Shown here: positions 23,807 to 32,997 of the stretch, piece after piece
Position numbering within the stretch: position 1 is the stretch's first letter
Layout of the letters: every line of letters begins with the position of its first letter
NCBI RefSeq assembly: GCF_023283845.1
Contig: NZ_JAKILC010000027.1
Span: forward strand, 1 to 42,147
Direction of reading: 5' to 3'
DNA from: Shewanella marinintestina
Lineage (GTDB): Bacteria; Pseudomonadota; Gammaproteobacteria; Enterobacterales; Shewanellaceae
Length of the DNA stretch: 42,147 nt
Translations under genes and position numbers: made by a program
The notes under the pieces: model-generated
Told to the model about the DNA's origin: nothing
Seen by the model: the letters and a program-made list of their open reading frames with translations, nothing else
Database searches by the model: none

Positions 23807-23932
23807 AGTGGCGCAAAGTGCTAAGTTATTCTTTGTGGAAACAATCAACCGTTGCCGGAAGCGCTGTTGATTTAAAACTATTCTAAAATGACGCAAATCA
23901 AAGTGGAACATGTTTATTATCTAGTCTGATTT

Positions 23933-24604
23933 TTAACCTAATTTACTGAAAAATTCGACTAATTGCTCACCAGATACAAAGCTTAAATCTGCTGGCCAGG
24001 CGTTTGGGTTATCCTGATCGCTTATATAACCCCATGCTGCAAGCCCTGATATCATACCAGCAGCTTTTGCTGCGACTAAATCTCGCTCTGCATCACCTAA
24101 ATATAAAATATGCTTAGGAGACACTTTGAGTTGCTGGGCGCCTAAGAACATTGGCGCTGTATGGGGCTTGGAGTGCAAAGTCGTATCGCCACTGACTATG
24201 GCTGGCATTTGAGGGGTTAAACCGAGTCGGTTTAGCAGTGGTCGAGTAAAACGTGCTGGTTTATTCGTTATGACGCCATAAGGAATTGCAAGTTCAGTTA
24301 GCCGTTGTAAAAAGTTTTCCAGCCCCGAAAATAGTTTGCAATTATCGCCATTTACCTGTTGATAATGATCAAACAGCGATTGTTGTAGCGCTGGGATTTC
24401 ATCATCTTTTACTTTCGGTATCGCTGCTTTAATCATGGCAATACTGCCATGAGAAGCGCTAGCTCTTAACTGAGCAAATGGCACTGGTTCGTATCCATTT
24501 ACTTGAAGGGTCATATTTAACGCTGTGACCATGTCCGGGGCGGTATCAGCAAGCGTGCCATCTAAATCAAATAGCACGCCTTTAATCTGCTTAGCCTTAA
24601 TCAT
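23933..24604 (-). CDS. HAD-IA phosphatase, MupP/Gph type
   Basis: This 223-residue HAD hydrolase has motif I FDLDGTLADT, motif II VITNKP, and motif IV GDAERDLVAAKAAGM. The ATG at 24604 overlaps the ubiG stop in ATGATTAA, showing coupling. An upstream TTG (24619) is less likely. Two family roles fit: phosphoglycolate phosphatase (Gph), or MupP, the N-acetylmuramate-6-phosphate phosphatase of cell-wall recycling, which is also paired with ubiG near gyrA in Pseudomonas. The ubiG-linked position favours MupP, provided the genome also has amgK and murU. Confidence 0.8.
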   Translation of the reverse strand: MIKAKQIKGVLFDLDGTLADTAPDMVTALNMTLQVNGYEPVPFAQLRASASHGSIAMIKAAIPKVKDDEIPALQQSLFDHYQQVNGDNCKLFSGLENFLQRLTELAIPYGVITNKPARFTRPLLNRLGLTPQMPAIVSGDTTLHSKPHTAPMFLGAQQLKVSPKHILYLGDAERDLVAAKAAGMISGLAAWGYISDQDNPNAWPADLSFVSGEQLVEFFSKLG

Positions 24605-25307
24605 GTTTGACTGTAGCAATCATGTAATTAACTTCTAAACTTTTGGTGTATCTAAAAATATCAGTGATTGGGTTATAAGTTATCCCAACAGCGTCCTTAC
24701 AAAACAACTCAGCTTGATCTGCAAGTCCGATTAATTCCGAAGGTTTAATAAATTTATTATGATCGTGGGTACCCACAGGCAACATCTTTAATAGATACTC
24801 AGCGCCGAGGATAGTCTCTATATAAGCACGAATATTACGATTAATGGTTGAGAAGAATACATATCCACCTGGTTTAACCATATCGGCACAAGCCTGAATG
24901 ACAGAACTTGGGTCTGGAACATGCTCAAGCATTTCCATACAGGTTACAACGTCGTATTGGCCACGGTGTTCATCCCTGTGCGCTTCGGCAGTGTTTTTAA
25001 CGTAGTTAATGCTAACGCCGGATTCGAGTGCATGTAGTCTTGCAACATCAAGCGGTTCGTCACCCATGTCTAGACCTGTTACGTTGGCACCTATTTTAGC
25101 CATACTTTCAGACAAAATACCGCCGCCGCAACCGACATCTAAAACTTGTTTGCCAAATATTCCGCCTGTAGTCTGGTCGATATAGTTAAGGCGTAATGGG
25201 TTTAAATTATGCAACGGCTTAAATTCGCCATTTGGATCCCACCATGTGGCGGCCATTTTCTCAAATTTCGCAATCTCTTGTGGATCGACATTATTATGTG
25301 TTTGCAC
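24597..25307 (-). CDS. ubiG: Ubiquinone biosynthesis O-methyltransferase
   Basis: The 236-residue SAM-dependent enzyme carries out both O-methylations in ubiquinone synthesis. It begins with HNNVDPQEIAKFEKMAATWWDP, has the SAM motif VLDVGCGGGILSESMA near residue 55, and CMEMLEHVPDP, matching E. coli UbiG (240 residues). It is the first gene of a two-gene operon and is divergent from gyrA. The perfect FNR/EtrA box about 130 bp upstream suggests oxygen-responsive control. Confidence 0.96.
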   Translation of the reverse strand: MQTHNNVDPQEIAKFEKMAATWWDPNGEFKPLHNLNPLRLNYIDQTTGGIFGKQVLDVGCGGGILSESMAKIGANVTGLDMGDEPLDVARLHALESGVSINYVKNTAEAHRDEHRGQYDVVTCMEMLEHVPDPSSVIQACADMVKPGGYVFFSTINRNIRAYIETILGAEYLLKMLPVGTHDHNKFIKPSELIGLADQAELFCKDAVGITYNPITDIFRYTKSLEVNYMIATVKHD

Positions 25308-25433
25308 TTAAATTACCTCAGAGCGACAAATCCGTCTTTTGGCCACATTATAATGATTAGCGCTAAGAAACAAAGCAGTTATAGAGCTGTTTGATACTTA
25401 TTGTACAAAGTGGGCAATTAATGCGCTTATGCC

Positions 25434-25447
25434 TTGATTTTAATCAA
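25434..25447. promoter_or_regulatory. Perfect FNR/EtrA-type box between ubiG and gyrA
   Basis: TTGAT-TTTA-ATCAA matches the FNR consensus TTGATNNNNATCAA at all ten fixed positions and extends to CTTGATTTTAATCAAG. Its centre is 133 bp from the ubiG start and about 158 bp from the gyrA start. No other feature is clear in 25308-25598 apart from the gyrA ribosome site. Confidence 0.65.
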
Positions 25448-25598
25448 GTGAATTAGCTTTTGTCGCTTATTTAAAATGAATCCAAATTTGGGTCTAGCGC
25501 CATCAAATAACTGTGTTAGAATGCCAAATCACGTTTTCAAGCATAGCTATTCTAGGAAAAAGGAATAGCACGCTAAATTTCAGGGGATCGAGCAGTTT

Positions 25599-28316
25599 AT
25601 GACTGATCTGGCTTCATCTATAACACCAATTAATATTGAAGACGAATTAAAAAATTCATACTTAGATTACGCCATGAGCGTAATTGTAGGCCGTGCACTA
25701 CCGGACGTTCGTGACGGTTTAAAGCCTGTGCACCGTCGCGTACTGTTCGCCATGAGCGAACTGAAAAACGACTGGAACAAGCCTTATAAAAAGTCTGCTC
25801 GTGTTGTTGGTGACGTAATTGGTAAATATCACCCACATGGTGATACAGCCGTATATGACACTATTGTTCGTTTGGCTCAGCCATTCTCAATGCGTTACCC
25901 ACTTATTGACGGTCAAGGTAACTTCGGTTCTGTTGACGGTGATGCGGCAGCGGCAATGCGTTATACCGAAATCCGTATGGACAAGGTGGCGCACCAATTA
26001 CTAGCTGACTTAGAAAAAGAAACCGTAGATTTTGTACCTAACTACGATGGTACTGAATTTATTCCAGCAGTATTACCGACACGTATTCCTACATTACTAG
26101 TGAATGGCTCGTCAGGTATTGCTGTTGGTATGGCAACTAACATTCCTCCACATAACTTAAGTGAAGTGATTGCGGGTTGTTTAGCGCTGATTGAAGAACC
26201 AGCGTTATCTATTGAACAGTTAATGGAATACATTCCAGGTCCTGATTTCCCAACAGCAGCAATCATTAATGGCCGTAAGGGCATTATCGACGCATACAAA
26301 ACAGGCCGTGGTCGTGCTGTAATGCGTGCTCGCGCTGAAATCGAGGAAGAGAATGGTCGTGAACGTATTATCGTTCATGAAATTCCATATCAAGTTAACA
26401 AAGCGCGTCTGATTGAAAAGATTGCCGAGCTAGTTAAAGATAAAAAGATTGAAGGCATTAGCGGCCTGCGCGACGAGTCTGACAAAGACGGTATGCGTAT
26501 TGTTATCGAGATCAAGCGCGGTGAAGTGGGTGAGGTTGTACTAAATAACCTTTATGCACAAACACAAATGCAATGTTCTTTTGGTATTAACATGGTAGCG
26601 CTGACTAATGGTCAGCCTAAACTGTTTAACCTAAAAGAGATGCTAGAGTGCTTTATCCTTCACCGTCGTGAAGTAGTAACTCGTCGTACTGTATTTGAAT
26701 TGCGTAAAGCGCGTGAGCGTGCACATATTCTAGAAGCATTAGCGGTAGCATTAGCTAACATCGATCCAATTATTGCTTTAATTAAAGCCTCTCCAACGCC
26801 AGCAGAAGCGAAAGTTAAGCTTGTTGCGCAAGGTTGGGAGCTTGGTCATGTTAAAGGTATGCTTGAAAAAGCAGGTGATGATGCAGCACGTCCTGAATGG
26901 TTAGAGCCAGAGTACGGAATTCGTGATGGCCAATACTTCTTAACGGAACAGCAAGCACAAGCGATTCTTGAATTGCGCCTACACCGCTTAACCGGTTTAG
27001 AACACGATAAGATTATTGCTGAGTATGAAGAGCTTCTTCAAATCATTGCTGAATTACTGCATATTCTAGCTAGCCCGCAGCGCTTGATGGAAGTGATCAA
27101 AGAAGAGTTAGAAGAGGTGCTAACGAACTTTGGTGATGAGCGTCGAACAGTGATCAACGCTAACGAAGTTGATATGAGTCTAGAAGACTTGATCAATGAA
27201 GAAGACGTTGTCGTGACATTGTCACATCTGGGTTACGCTAAGTACCAAGCATTGACTGATTACCAAGCACAACGCCGTGGTGGTAAGGGTAAAGCAGCGA
27301 CTAAAGTGAAAGACGAAGATTTCGTAGAGAAACTATTGGTTGCTAACACTCACGATACCATTTTGTGTTTCTCTGACTTTGGCAAGATGTACTGGCTGAA
27401 GGTTTACCAGTTACCACTAGCTAGCCGCACAGCTCGTGGTCGCCCAATTGTTAACTTATTGCCATTGGCTGAAGGTGAGCGCATTACTGCAATTCTACCT
27501 GTACGTGAATATGCTGAAGATAAGTACATTATCATGGCAACATCACACGGTACGGTGAAGAAGACAGCATTAACGGCATACAGCAATCCACGCGCAAACG
27601 GTATTATCGCGGTTAACCTGAAAGATGGCGATCAGTTGATTGGTGTTGATATTACCGACGGTAACGACGACATCATGCTGTTCTCTAACGAAGGTAAAGT
27701 CGTTCGCTTTAATGAAAAAGCGCGTAGCTCTGAAACGGGTGAAGTGAAGATTGACCCTGAAACAGGCGAAGAAATTGTTGCTCTTCGTGCTATGGGCCGT
27801 ACTGCTACAGGTGTTCGTGGTATTAAGCTCGAAGATGGTCAAACTGTCGTTTCGTTAATCGTACCAAAAGGTGACGGCGCTATCTTAACTGTGACTGAAA
27901 ACGGTTACGGTAAGCGTACAGAACTTTCTGAATACCCAGCTAAGAGTCGTGGTACTAAGGGCGTGGTGTCTATTAAAGTTAGCGAACGTAATGGTGCCGT
28001 AGTCGGTGCTGTACAAGTTGGCGGTAATGACGAAATCATGCTAATTAGTAATAAGGGCACGTTGGTTAGAACTCCAGCTGAAGGTGTGTCGACTATTGGT
28101 CGTAACACTCAAGGTGTGACAATTATTCGTACTGCTGAAGAAGAGAAAGTTGTTGGTCTACAGCGTATCGATGAAATTCAGGTACCAGAAGTAGAGCTTG
28201 ATGAAGAGGGTAATCCTATCGTCACTGAAGCGACCTCTGAAACTGAAGGTCAAGAAGTGACTAGTTCGGAAGATGCGCAAGCGGAAAGTACTGACACTCC
28301 AAAGACTGAAGATTAA
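25599..28316 (+). CDS. gyrA: DNA gyrase subunit A
   Basis: The 905-residue subunit cleaves and rejoins DNA during negative supercoiling. Catalytic Tyr122 is in AAAMRYTEIRM. The quinolone region HPHGDTAVYD has Thr at position 83 and Asp at 87. The C-terminal beta-pinwheel has the GyrA box QRRGGKG near residue 560. It ends in an acidic tail (LDEEGNPI and TEGQEVTSSEDAQAE). GGGGATCGAGCAGTTT precedes the ATG. It is monocistronic, with a strong terminator. Confidence 0.98.
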   Translation: MTDLASSITPINIEDELKNSYLDYAMSVIVGRALPDVRDGLKPVHRRVLFAMSELKNDWNKPYKKSARVVGDVIGKYHPHGDTAVYDTIVRLAQPFSMRYPLIDGQGNFGSVDGDAAAAMRYTEIRMDKVAHQLLADLEKETVDFVPNYDGTEFIPAVLPTRIPTLLVNGSSGIAVGMATNIPPHNLSEVIAGCLALIEEPALSIEQLMEYIPGPDFPTAAIINGRKGIIDAYKTGRGRAVMRARAEIEEENGRERIIVHEIPYQVNKARLIEKIAELVKDKKIEGISGLRDESDKDGMRIVIEIKRGEVGEVVLNNLYAQTQMQCSFGINMVALTNGQPKLFNLKEMLECFILHRREVVTRRTVFELRKARERAHILEALAVALANIDPIIALIKASPTPAEAKVKLVAQGWELGHVKGMLEKAGDDAARPEWLEPEYGIRDGQYFLTEQQAQAILELRLHRLTGLEHDKIIAEYEELLQIIAELLHILASPQRLMEVIKEELEEVLTNFGDERRTVINANEVDMSLEDLINEEDVVVTLSHLGYAKYQALTDYQAQRRGGKGKAATKVKDEDFVEKLLVANTHDTILCFSDFGKMYWLKVYQLPLASRTARGRPIVNLLPLAEGERITAILPVREYAEDKYIIMATSHGTVKKTALTAYSNPRANGIIAVNLKDGDQLIGVDITDGNDDIMLFSNEGKVVRFNEKARSSETGEVKIDPETGEEIVALRAMGRTATGVRGIKLEDGQTVVSLIVPKGDGAILTVTENGYGKRTELSEYPAKSRGTKGVVSIKVSERNGAVVGAVQVGGNDEIMLISNKGTLVRTPAEGVSTIGRNTQGVTIIRTAEEEKVVGLQRIDEIQVPEVELDEEGNPIVTEATSETEGQEVTSSEDAQAESTDTPKTED

Positions 28317-28348
28317 TTGCATCTGAATGGTGATTAGTTAGTCTTATG

Positions 28349-28378
28349 AAAAAAGGATGCCATTGGCATCCTTTTTTA
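28349..28378 (+). terminator. Terminator of gyrA
   Basis: AAAAAAGGATGCC-ATT-GGCATCCTTTTTT. Confidence 0.95.
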
Positions 28379-28551
28379 CTTTATGAATAAAGCTTATCAA
28401 AAACAACGATCAAAGTTTTTAATAAGCTTTACTACAATCGTCTGATTTTAAGAAAGTAACTATTATCCAAGCAACTCTAGGTCTTGCGTTAAAAGTCATT
28501 GCTTTTTAGTTAGCTCTCCGTTGAGGTTGAAGCCATCTTTAAAGGCCTAAA
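28379..28551. other. Intergenic region between gyrA and serine hydrolase terminators
   Basis: AT-rich. It contains two near-copies of an AATAAGCTTT/AAAGCTTAT pattern around 28386 and 28420, which could pair. No gene is supported. Confidence 0.35.
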
Positions 28552-28580
28552 ATAAAAAAGCCACCTTTTGATTGGTGGCT
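28552..28580 (-). terminator. Terminator of the serine hydrolase gene
   Basis: AGCCACC-ttttgatt-GGTGGCT; read on the minus strand the stem is followed by TTTTTTATTTT, and it lies 42 bp after the stop codon. Confidence 0.9.
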
Positions 28581-28622
28581 ATTTTAAGCTTTAAACGATA
28601 GATTTGATTCAGTGACTTGGAT

Positions 28623-29780
28623 TTACATCCCGAGCTTATCTGCTTGTCTAAATGCGTCTCGCCAGAACGTTGAACTTAACTGTGCAATGACTCGTGATTC
28701 GCCATTGAGTAACATTGCCATACCAATATTTAACTCAGGTGAGTAAGAGATCTCTGCCACATAACCTGCAACCCATCCCGCATGATAGATTAGTGGACGG
28801 CCATTAAATTCATATACGCGCCAGCCTTTACCGTAGTGTGCGCTATCTAGGTATTGTCGCCAATCACGGCGTCGCAGCTCTCTTGTCGTTTTAACGCCAG
28901 GGCTGGTGACATCTCTAATAATGCTAACGGGCAGAATATCAGGATTTTGGCCTAAGTTAGCTATCAGCCACTTCGACATATCATTAATGCTGGCATTGAC
29001 GCCAGCAGCAGGTGCAAGTTGATAGTAGTTAGGCTTTACTTTGACTTGTTTAAATCCATGCTTGGTTTTGACATGAGGTTCTGCGCGATTCTTTGTTTGT
29101 TGAAAAGCATTGTAACCGACTGAAGCTGAGTTCATTTTTAACGGTGAAAAGATTCGTTGTTGTAATAAGTCTTGATAACTATGTTTAGACTCTTTTTCAA
29201 TAGCACTTTGAATAAATGAAAACGCCACATTTTGATATCCATAGCAAATCCCCGGTTTACATATAGGCGTAAGCTCATCAAACATATCGATGATCTTAGT
29301 CATCTTTACATTGCTATTTATCAGGTTGTCATAACTATTAGGCATTAATCCCGTACTATGACCAACAATATGCCCAAGGTTGATATCTTTTGTTAGTTGC
29401 ACACTGGCTAAACTAAATTCAGGAACATAACGAGTAATAGGCTGTTGCCAGTCAAGTTTCCCTTCATTAACGAGCATAGAAGCTAGTGTGCCCGCAAATG
29501 TTTTTGAAACCGAGGCGAGTCTAAATACGGTATCTGCGTTAATATTTTTGCTGCCACCTTTGCTACGTTTACCATAGCTGCTTAATTTTATCACTTTATC
29601 AGTATCAACAATCACAAAGGCGCCGCCAGGCACTTTGTTACTTTTTAACTCTTTATGGAATTGTTTTTTAAAGCTATCTGCAAGCGGTGAATATGGAGAT
29701 TGTGCAGCAAAGGCCTGTTGCAAAGGTAGAGTAGCGCTAATAGATAGTGCGCCGAAAACAAACATAGGTTTTAAAAACAT
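28623..29780 (-). CDS. Exported serine hydrolase, beta-lactamase/penicillin-binding (S12) family
   Basis: The ATG at 29780 follows GGATC and gives 385 residues with a signal peptide ending LPLQQAFA-A near residue 25. An upstream TTG is less likely. The family motifs are SVSK (Ser90, Lys93), YQN (Tyr182) and HAG near residue 335, with the usual spacing of class C/AmpH-like enzymes and esterases. It acts in the periplasm on peptidoglycan peptides, beta-lactams or esters; sequence alone does not tell. It is monocistronic between gyrA and serC. True AmpC activity is not implied. Confidence 0.88.
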   Translation of the reverse strand: MFLKPMFVFGALSISATLPLQQAFAAQSPYSPLADSFKKQFHKELKSNKVPGGAFVIVDTDKVIKLSSYGKRSKGGSKNINADTVFRLASVSKTFAGTLASMLVNEGKLDWQQPITRYVPEFSLASVQLTKDINLGHIVGHSTGLMPNSYDNLINSNVKMTKIIDMFDELTPICKPGICYGYQNVAFSFIQSAIEKESKHSYQDLLQQRIFSPLKMNSASVGYNAFQQTKNRAEPHVKTKHGFKQVKVKPNYYQLAPAAGVNASINDMSKWLIANLGQNPDILPVSIIRDVTSPGVKTTRELRRRDWRQYLDSAHYGKGWRVYEFNGRPLIYHAGWVAGYVAEISYSPELNIGMAMLLNGESRVIAQLSSTFWRDAFRQADKLGM

Positions 29781-30164
29781 GTACAGATCCAATGTGCCGT
29801 TTAAACGGTCTGGTTAGTATATTTTACTTTTATACATAGCAACTAATTAATGTAGTTACTTTAAGTTTTGCGTTAGATGTTAAATTTAATGGTTCGTTTT
29901 TTAGACAGGAAAAATAGCTAAAGCTATGCCTTAGTGTCGTTATTTGGCAATTTAGTCATTTTTGCGAGCCTTTATAAACTTATTGAAGCTGATTTTAACA
30001 AAAACAGTCACTAATATGAAAATAAAAACACCTTATTAACCAAAATGATGGCGAAGAACATTCGATGGAATTTTTCATGTTAGCAATACTGCAGTTAGGA
30101 TATACTGCTAATCAGAATGCAAATAACCTAATGTATCTACTAATAACGATAGAAGGATCATACT
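29781..30164. other. Divergent region upstream of serC and serine hydrolase
   Basis: Strongly AT-rich, with no ORF of interest. TATACT at 30101-30106 is a plausible -10 for serC, without a clear -35. Short inverted pairs TAGCT-AA-AGCTA and TTAGCA...TGCTAA are present. GAAGGATCATACT before the GTG is the serC ribosome site. Confidence 0.45.
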
Positions 30165-31256
30165 GTGAGCGCGATTTTTAATTTCTGTGCAGGCCCTGCG
30201 ATGTTGCCTCAAGCTGTAATGCAAAAGGCTCAGAAAGAATTATTGAATTGGAATGACCAAGGTGTTTCCGTAATGGAAGTCAGTCATCGCAGTAAGGAAT
30301 TTATCGCGTTAACCGAGCAAGCCGAGTCTGATTTACGAGAGTTGATGCAGATCCCTGCTAATTACCATGTTTTATTTATGCATGGTGGTGGGCGAGGGCA
30401 GTTTTCTGCCGTAGTAAATAACTTTTTAGGTAATGATGGTAAGGCGCTATACCTTGTTGATGGCAGCTGGTCTCAAGCGGCAGTAGAAGAAGCGATAACG
30501 CTTGCTGGCGAAAACAATGTTGATACGCTCAACATTGTAGATTTAGTTGACGGTGTAAAGCAGGTTTGTTTGCCTGATTTAAGTGTAATCGATAAAGATT
30601 ACCGTTATGTTCATTATTGTCCGAATGAGACTGTTGATGGCATCGAGATCTTTGAACAATTAAATAGTCCTTGGCCAGTAGTCGCCGATATGTCTTCAAA
30701 TATTCTATCGCGCAATATCGATGTCAGTCAGTTTGGTTTGATTTATGCGGGCGCTCAAAAGAACATTGGTCCATCAGGTCTAAGTATTGTAATTGTCCGT
30801 GATGATCTGCTGGCACTTCCAAGCTTGCCACAATCATCGATTATGGATTATCGCTTAGCAGTAAAAAATGATTCGATGTATAACACGCCGCCAACATTTG
30901 CTTGGTACCTAGCGGCAGAAGTCTTTAGCTGGCTTAAAGCAAGCGGTGGTGTCGCACAAATGGAACAGGCTAACATTGAAAAGGCGCAGCGCCTTTACCA
31001 ATGCATCGATGAGCTTGAATTCTATGTGAGTGGCGTAGCCAAGCAAAACCGCAGTCGAATGAACGTGACATTCCAATTAGCCAATGAGGGATTGGATGGA
31101 TTGTTTTTAGAGCAAGCTAAAGCGGCTGGGTTAGTTGCACTTAAAGGCCATCGCAGTGTTGGCGGGATGCGCGCAAGTCTTTACAACGCAATGCCTATAG
31201 AAGGTGTTGATGCGTTAGTGAGCTTTATGAAGCAATTTGCTACAGAAAATAGTTAA
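30165..31256 (+). CDS. serC: Phosphoserine aminotransferase
   Basis: The 363-residue PLP enzyme transaminates 3-phosphohydroxypyruvate to phosphoserine, and also acts in pyridoxal phosphate synthesis. It starts at GTG, 7 nt after GAAGGATC. It shows FNFCAGPAMLPQAV, HGGGRGQF, the PLP Lys in YAGAQKNIGPSGL, and the C-terminal GGMRASLYNAMP. The length is that of E. coli SerC. It lies between gyrA and aroA as in many gammaproteobacteria, but a terminator separates it from aroA. Confidence 0.97.
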   Translation: MSAIFNFCAGPAMLPQAVMQKAQKELLNWNDQGVSVMEVSHRSKEFIALTEQAESDLRELMQIPANYHVLFMHGGGRGQFSAVVNNFLGNDGKALYLVDGSWSQAAVEEAITLAGENNVDTLNIVDLVDGVKQVCLPDLSVIDKDYRYVHYCPNETVDGIEIFEQLNSPWPVVADMSSNILSRNIDVSQFGLIYAGAQKNIGPSGLSIVIVRDDLLALPSLPQSSIMDYRLAVKNDSMYNTPPTFAWYLAAEVFSWLKASGGVAQMEQANIEKAQRLYQCIDELEFYVSGVAKQNRSRMNVTFQLANEGLDGLFLEQAKAAGLVALKGHRSVGGMRASLYNAMPIEGVDALVSFMKQFATENS

Positions 31257-31270
31257 TATCTGCTGATATT

Positions 31271-31306
31271 AAAAAAGCCGATAATGACAATATTATCGGC
31301 TTTTTA
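31271..31306. terminator. Bidirectional terminator between serC and the aminotransferase
   Basis: AAAAAAGCCGATAAT-gacaat-ATTATCGGCTTTTT, a 9-bp stem or longer with A and T tracts on both sides. Confidence 0.93.
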
Positions 31307-31370
31307 TTGCGACTTGCTTTAGCTGGTAATGCTTGTGCGCAAGTCGTTGATATCAGTACTGATGGTGACG

Positions 31371-32564
31371 TTACGAAATCACTTTAGCGATAGATTCAGC
31401 TAAATAATCCACATTACCAGTGCCAATGCCAGCAATACTAATACGGCTAGAGTCGACCATATAAACGCTATAGTGCTGCTGTAGTTCTGCGACTTGATCT
31501 TCGGTTATGCCTAAGAACGAGAACATGCCTTTTTGCGCTGCAATAAAGTCAAAGTTGCGCTGTACTCCTTTTTGCTTGAGCTTATTGACTAGCATCGCTC
31601 GGTTACCGTTTATACGCTCACGCATTACGGTTAGTTCATCTAACCATTGTTGTTTTAATTCTTCTGAACCTAAAATCGTTTCAACAATGGCTGCGCCGTG
31701 GGCTGGCGGCATAGAATAAATACAACGAACGACATATAACAGTACCGAGAATGCAATATCTGCACGAGACGCATCACTACCTATAATGGTACAAGCCCCA
31801 ATCCGCTCACGGTATAAGCCAAAGTTCTTCGAGCATGAGCTACATAAAATCATGTTATTGACTGCAGCAGCCATCTTACGCACGCCATAGGCGTCTTCAT
31901 CAACACCGTCTCCAAAACCTTGGTATGCCATATCGATAAGCGGGGTAAAGCCTTGCTCAACAGTAAGCGCAATAATCTCATCCCATTGTGCTGTGGTTAA
32001 GTCCATGCCGCTTGGGTTGTGACAGCAAGCGTGCAGAAGCACCACATCATCAGCACTAACGTTTGACAGTGCGGCTTTCATTTCAGTAAATTTGAGCGAT
32101 TTACTGTCATAATCATAATAAGGATAGGTTTTTACCGTGATCCCTGCTGCTTCAAATAAACCAGTATGGTTTGCCCAGGTTGGGTCGCTTACCCACAGCG
32201 TCGCATTTGGATTGCAGCGCTTAATAAAGTCTGCTGCAACACGAAGGGCGCCGGTACCGCCAGGAGTTGAGACTGTGCGTACTCGGTTGGCCAATAAGGC
32301 AGGGTTATCGATACCAAAAGCAAGCTCTGACATTAAGCGATTAAAGTCTGGTGATCCTGTTGGTCCGATGTAAACTTTGGTTGACTCCATATCTAAACGA
32401 AACTTTTCAGCTCTTTTTACACAGTCAAGAATAGGTGTATGGCCCGATTCATCTTTATAGACCCCAACTCCTAAATCCACTTTTTGAGAATGTGTATCTT
32501 CGCGGTATTTTGTAAGCAAGCCTAAGATTGGATCAGCTGGCATAGCGGTCAATTTGTTGAACAT
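31371..32564 (-). CDS. Aspartate/aromatic aminotransferase (AspC/TyrB family)
   Basis: This 397-residue class I PLP aminotransferase transfers amino groups among aspartate, tyrosine, phenylalanine and their keto acids. The N-terminus MFNKLTAMPADPILGLL and LGVGVYKDESG match AspC/TyrB. The PLP Lys is in SSCSKNFGLYRER, and the Arg binding the substrate side-chain carboxylate in VVRCIYSMPPAHG. CYSMPP-like changes replace the usual ANYSNPP, a pocket difference from E. coli AspC. The shikimate gene aroA is divergent. No TyrR box was found. AspC and TyrB cannot be separated here. Confidence 0.92.
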   Translation of the reverse strand: MFNKLTAMPADPILGLLTKYREDTHSQKVDLGVGVYKDESGHTPILDCVKRAEKFRLDMESTKVYIGPTGSPDFNRLMSELAFGIDNPALLANRVRTVSTPGGTGALRVAADFIKRCNPNATLWVSDPTWANHTGLFEAAGITVKTYPYYDYDSKSLKFTEMKAALSNVSADDVVLLHACCHNPSGMDLTTAQWDEIIALTVEQGFTPLIDMAYQGFGDGVDEDAYGVRKMAAAVNNMILCSSCSKNFGLYRERIGACTIIGSDASRADIAFSVLLYVVRCIYSMPPAHGAAIVETILGSEELKQQWLDELTVMRERINGNRAMLVNKLKQKGVQRNFDFIAAQKGMFSFLGITEDQVAELQQHYSVYMVDSSRISIAGIGTGNVDYLAESIAKVIS

Positions 32565-32997
32565 GGCTGTAATTACCTTTTTTGTGTTCGGCTATTGTTA
32601 AGCCGCTTATCATTATAGGATTAGAGTAACGTATTCATCCTTAAATTGAACAGCTTTAAAGGTATTTTTCATGGTGAATTATTTTGGCAATTAAATATTC
32701 CACTTACTTATTTTTAGTCATGATGATGGTATTTACAGGCTGAAATAAGTTGTCATTTTTCTTACTTGAACATAATTTACCTATTAAAGGCCTATTTTAG
32801 TAAAAAAGTGTTGAATCCTACGCGTCAATGAGTAACTTTATACCTACGAAGTTCAAACAAACGCAAAGTGGCTGGCATTTTGTCGTGATGCCATTTTAAA
32901 AACAGACCGCTCTGTTTAATCACAGCCAATTAGCATGAACATCTACTGTTAACCCGCAGGCGAGTTTGACTCCTGCAGCAATAATAAGAAGTACGCA
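32565..32997. other. Divergent region between aminotransferase and aroA
   Basis: There is no ORF with a ribosome site. TGGCAT-tttgtcgtg-ATGCCA lies at about 32875-32895. GCAGG-cgagtttgact-CCTGC lies just before the aroA start, and could form a leader hairpin near the ribosome site. No TyrR or Trp sites seen. Confidence 0.45.

Noticed and set aside
32565..32997. TyrR boxes upstream of the aminotransferase or aroA
   Set aside because: No TGTAAA-N6-TTTACA-like pair was found.
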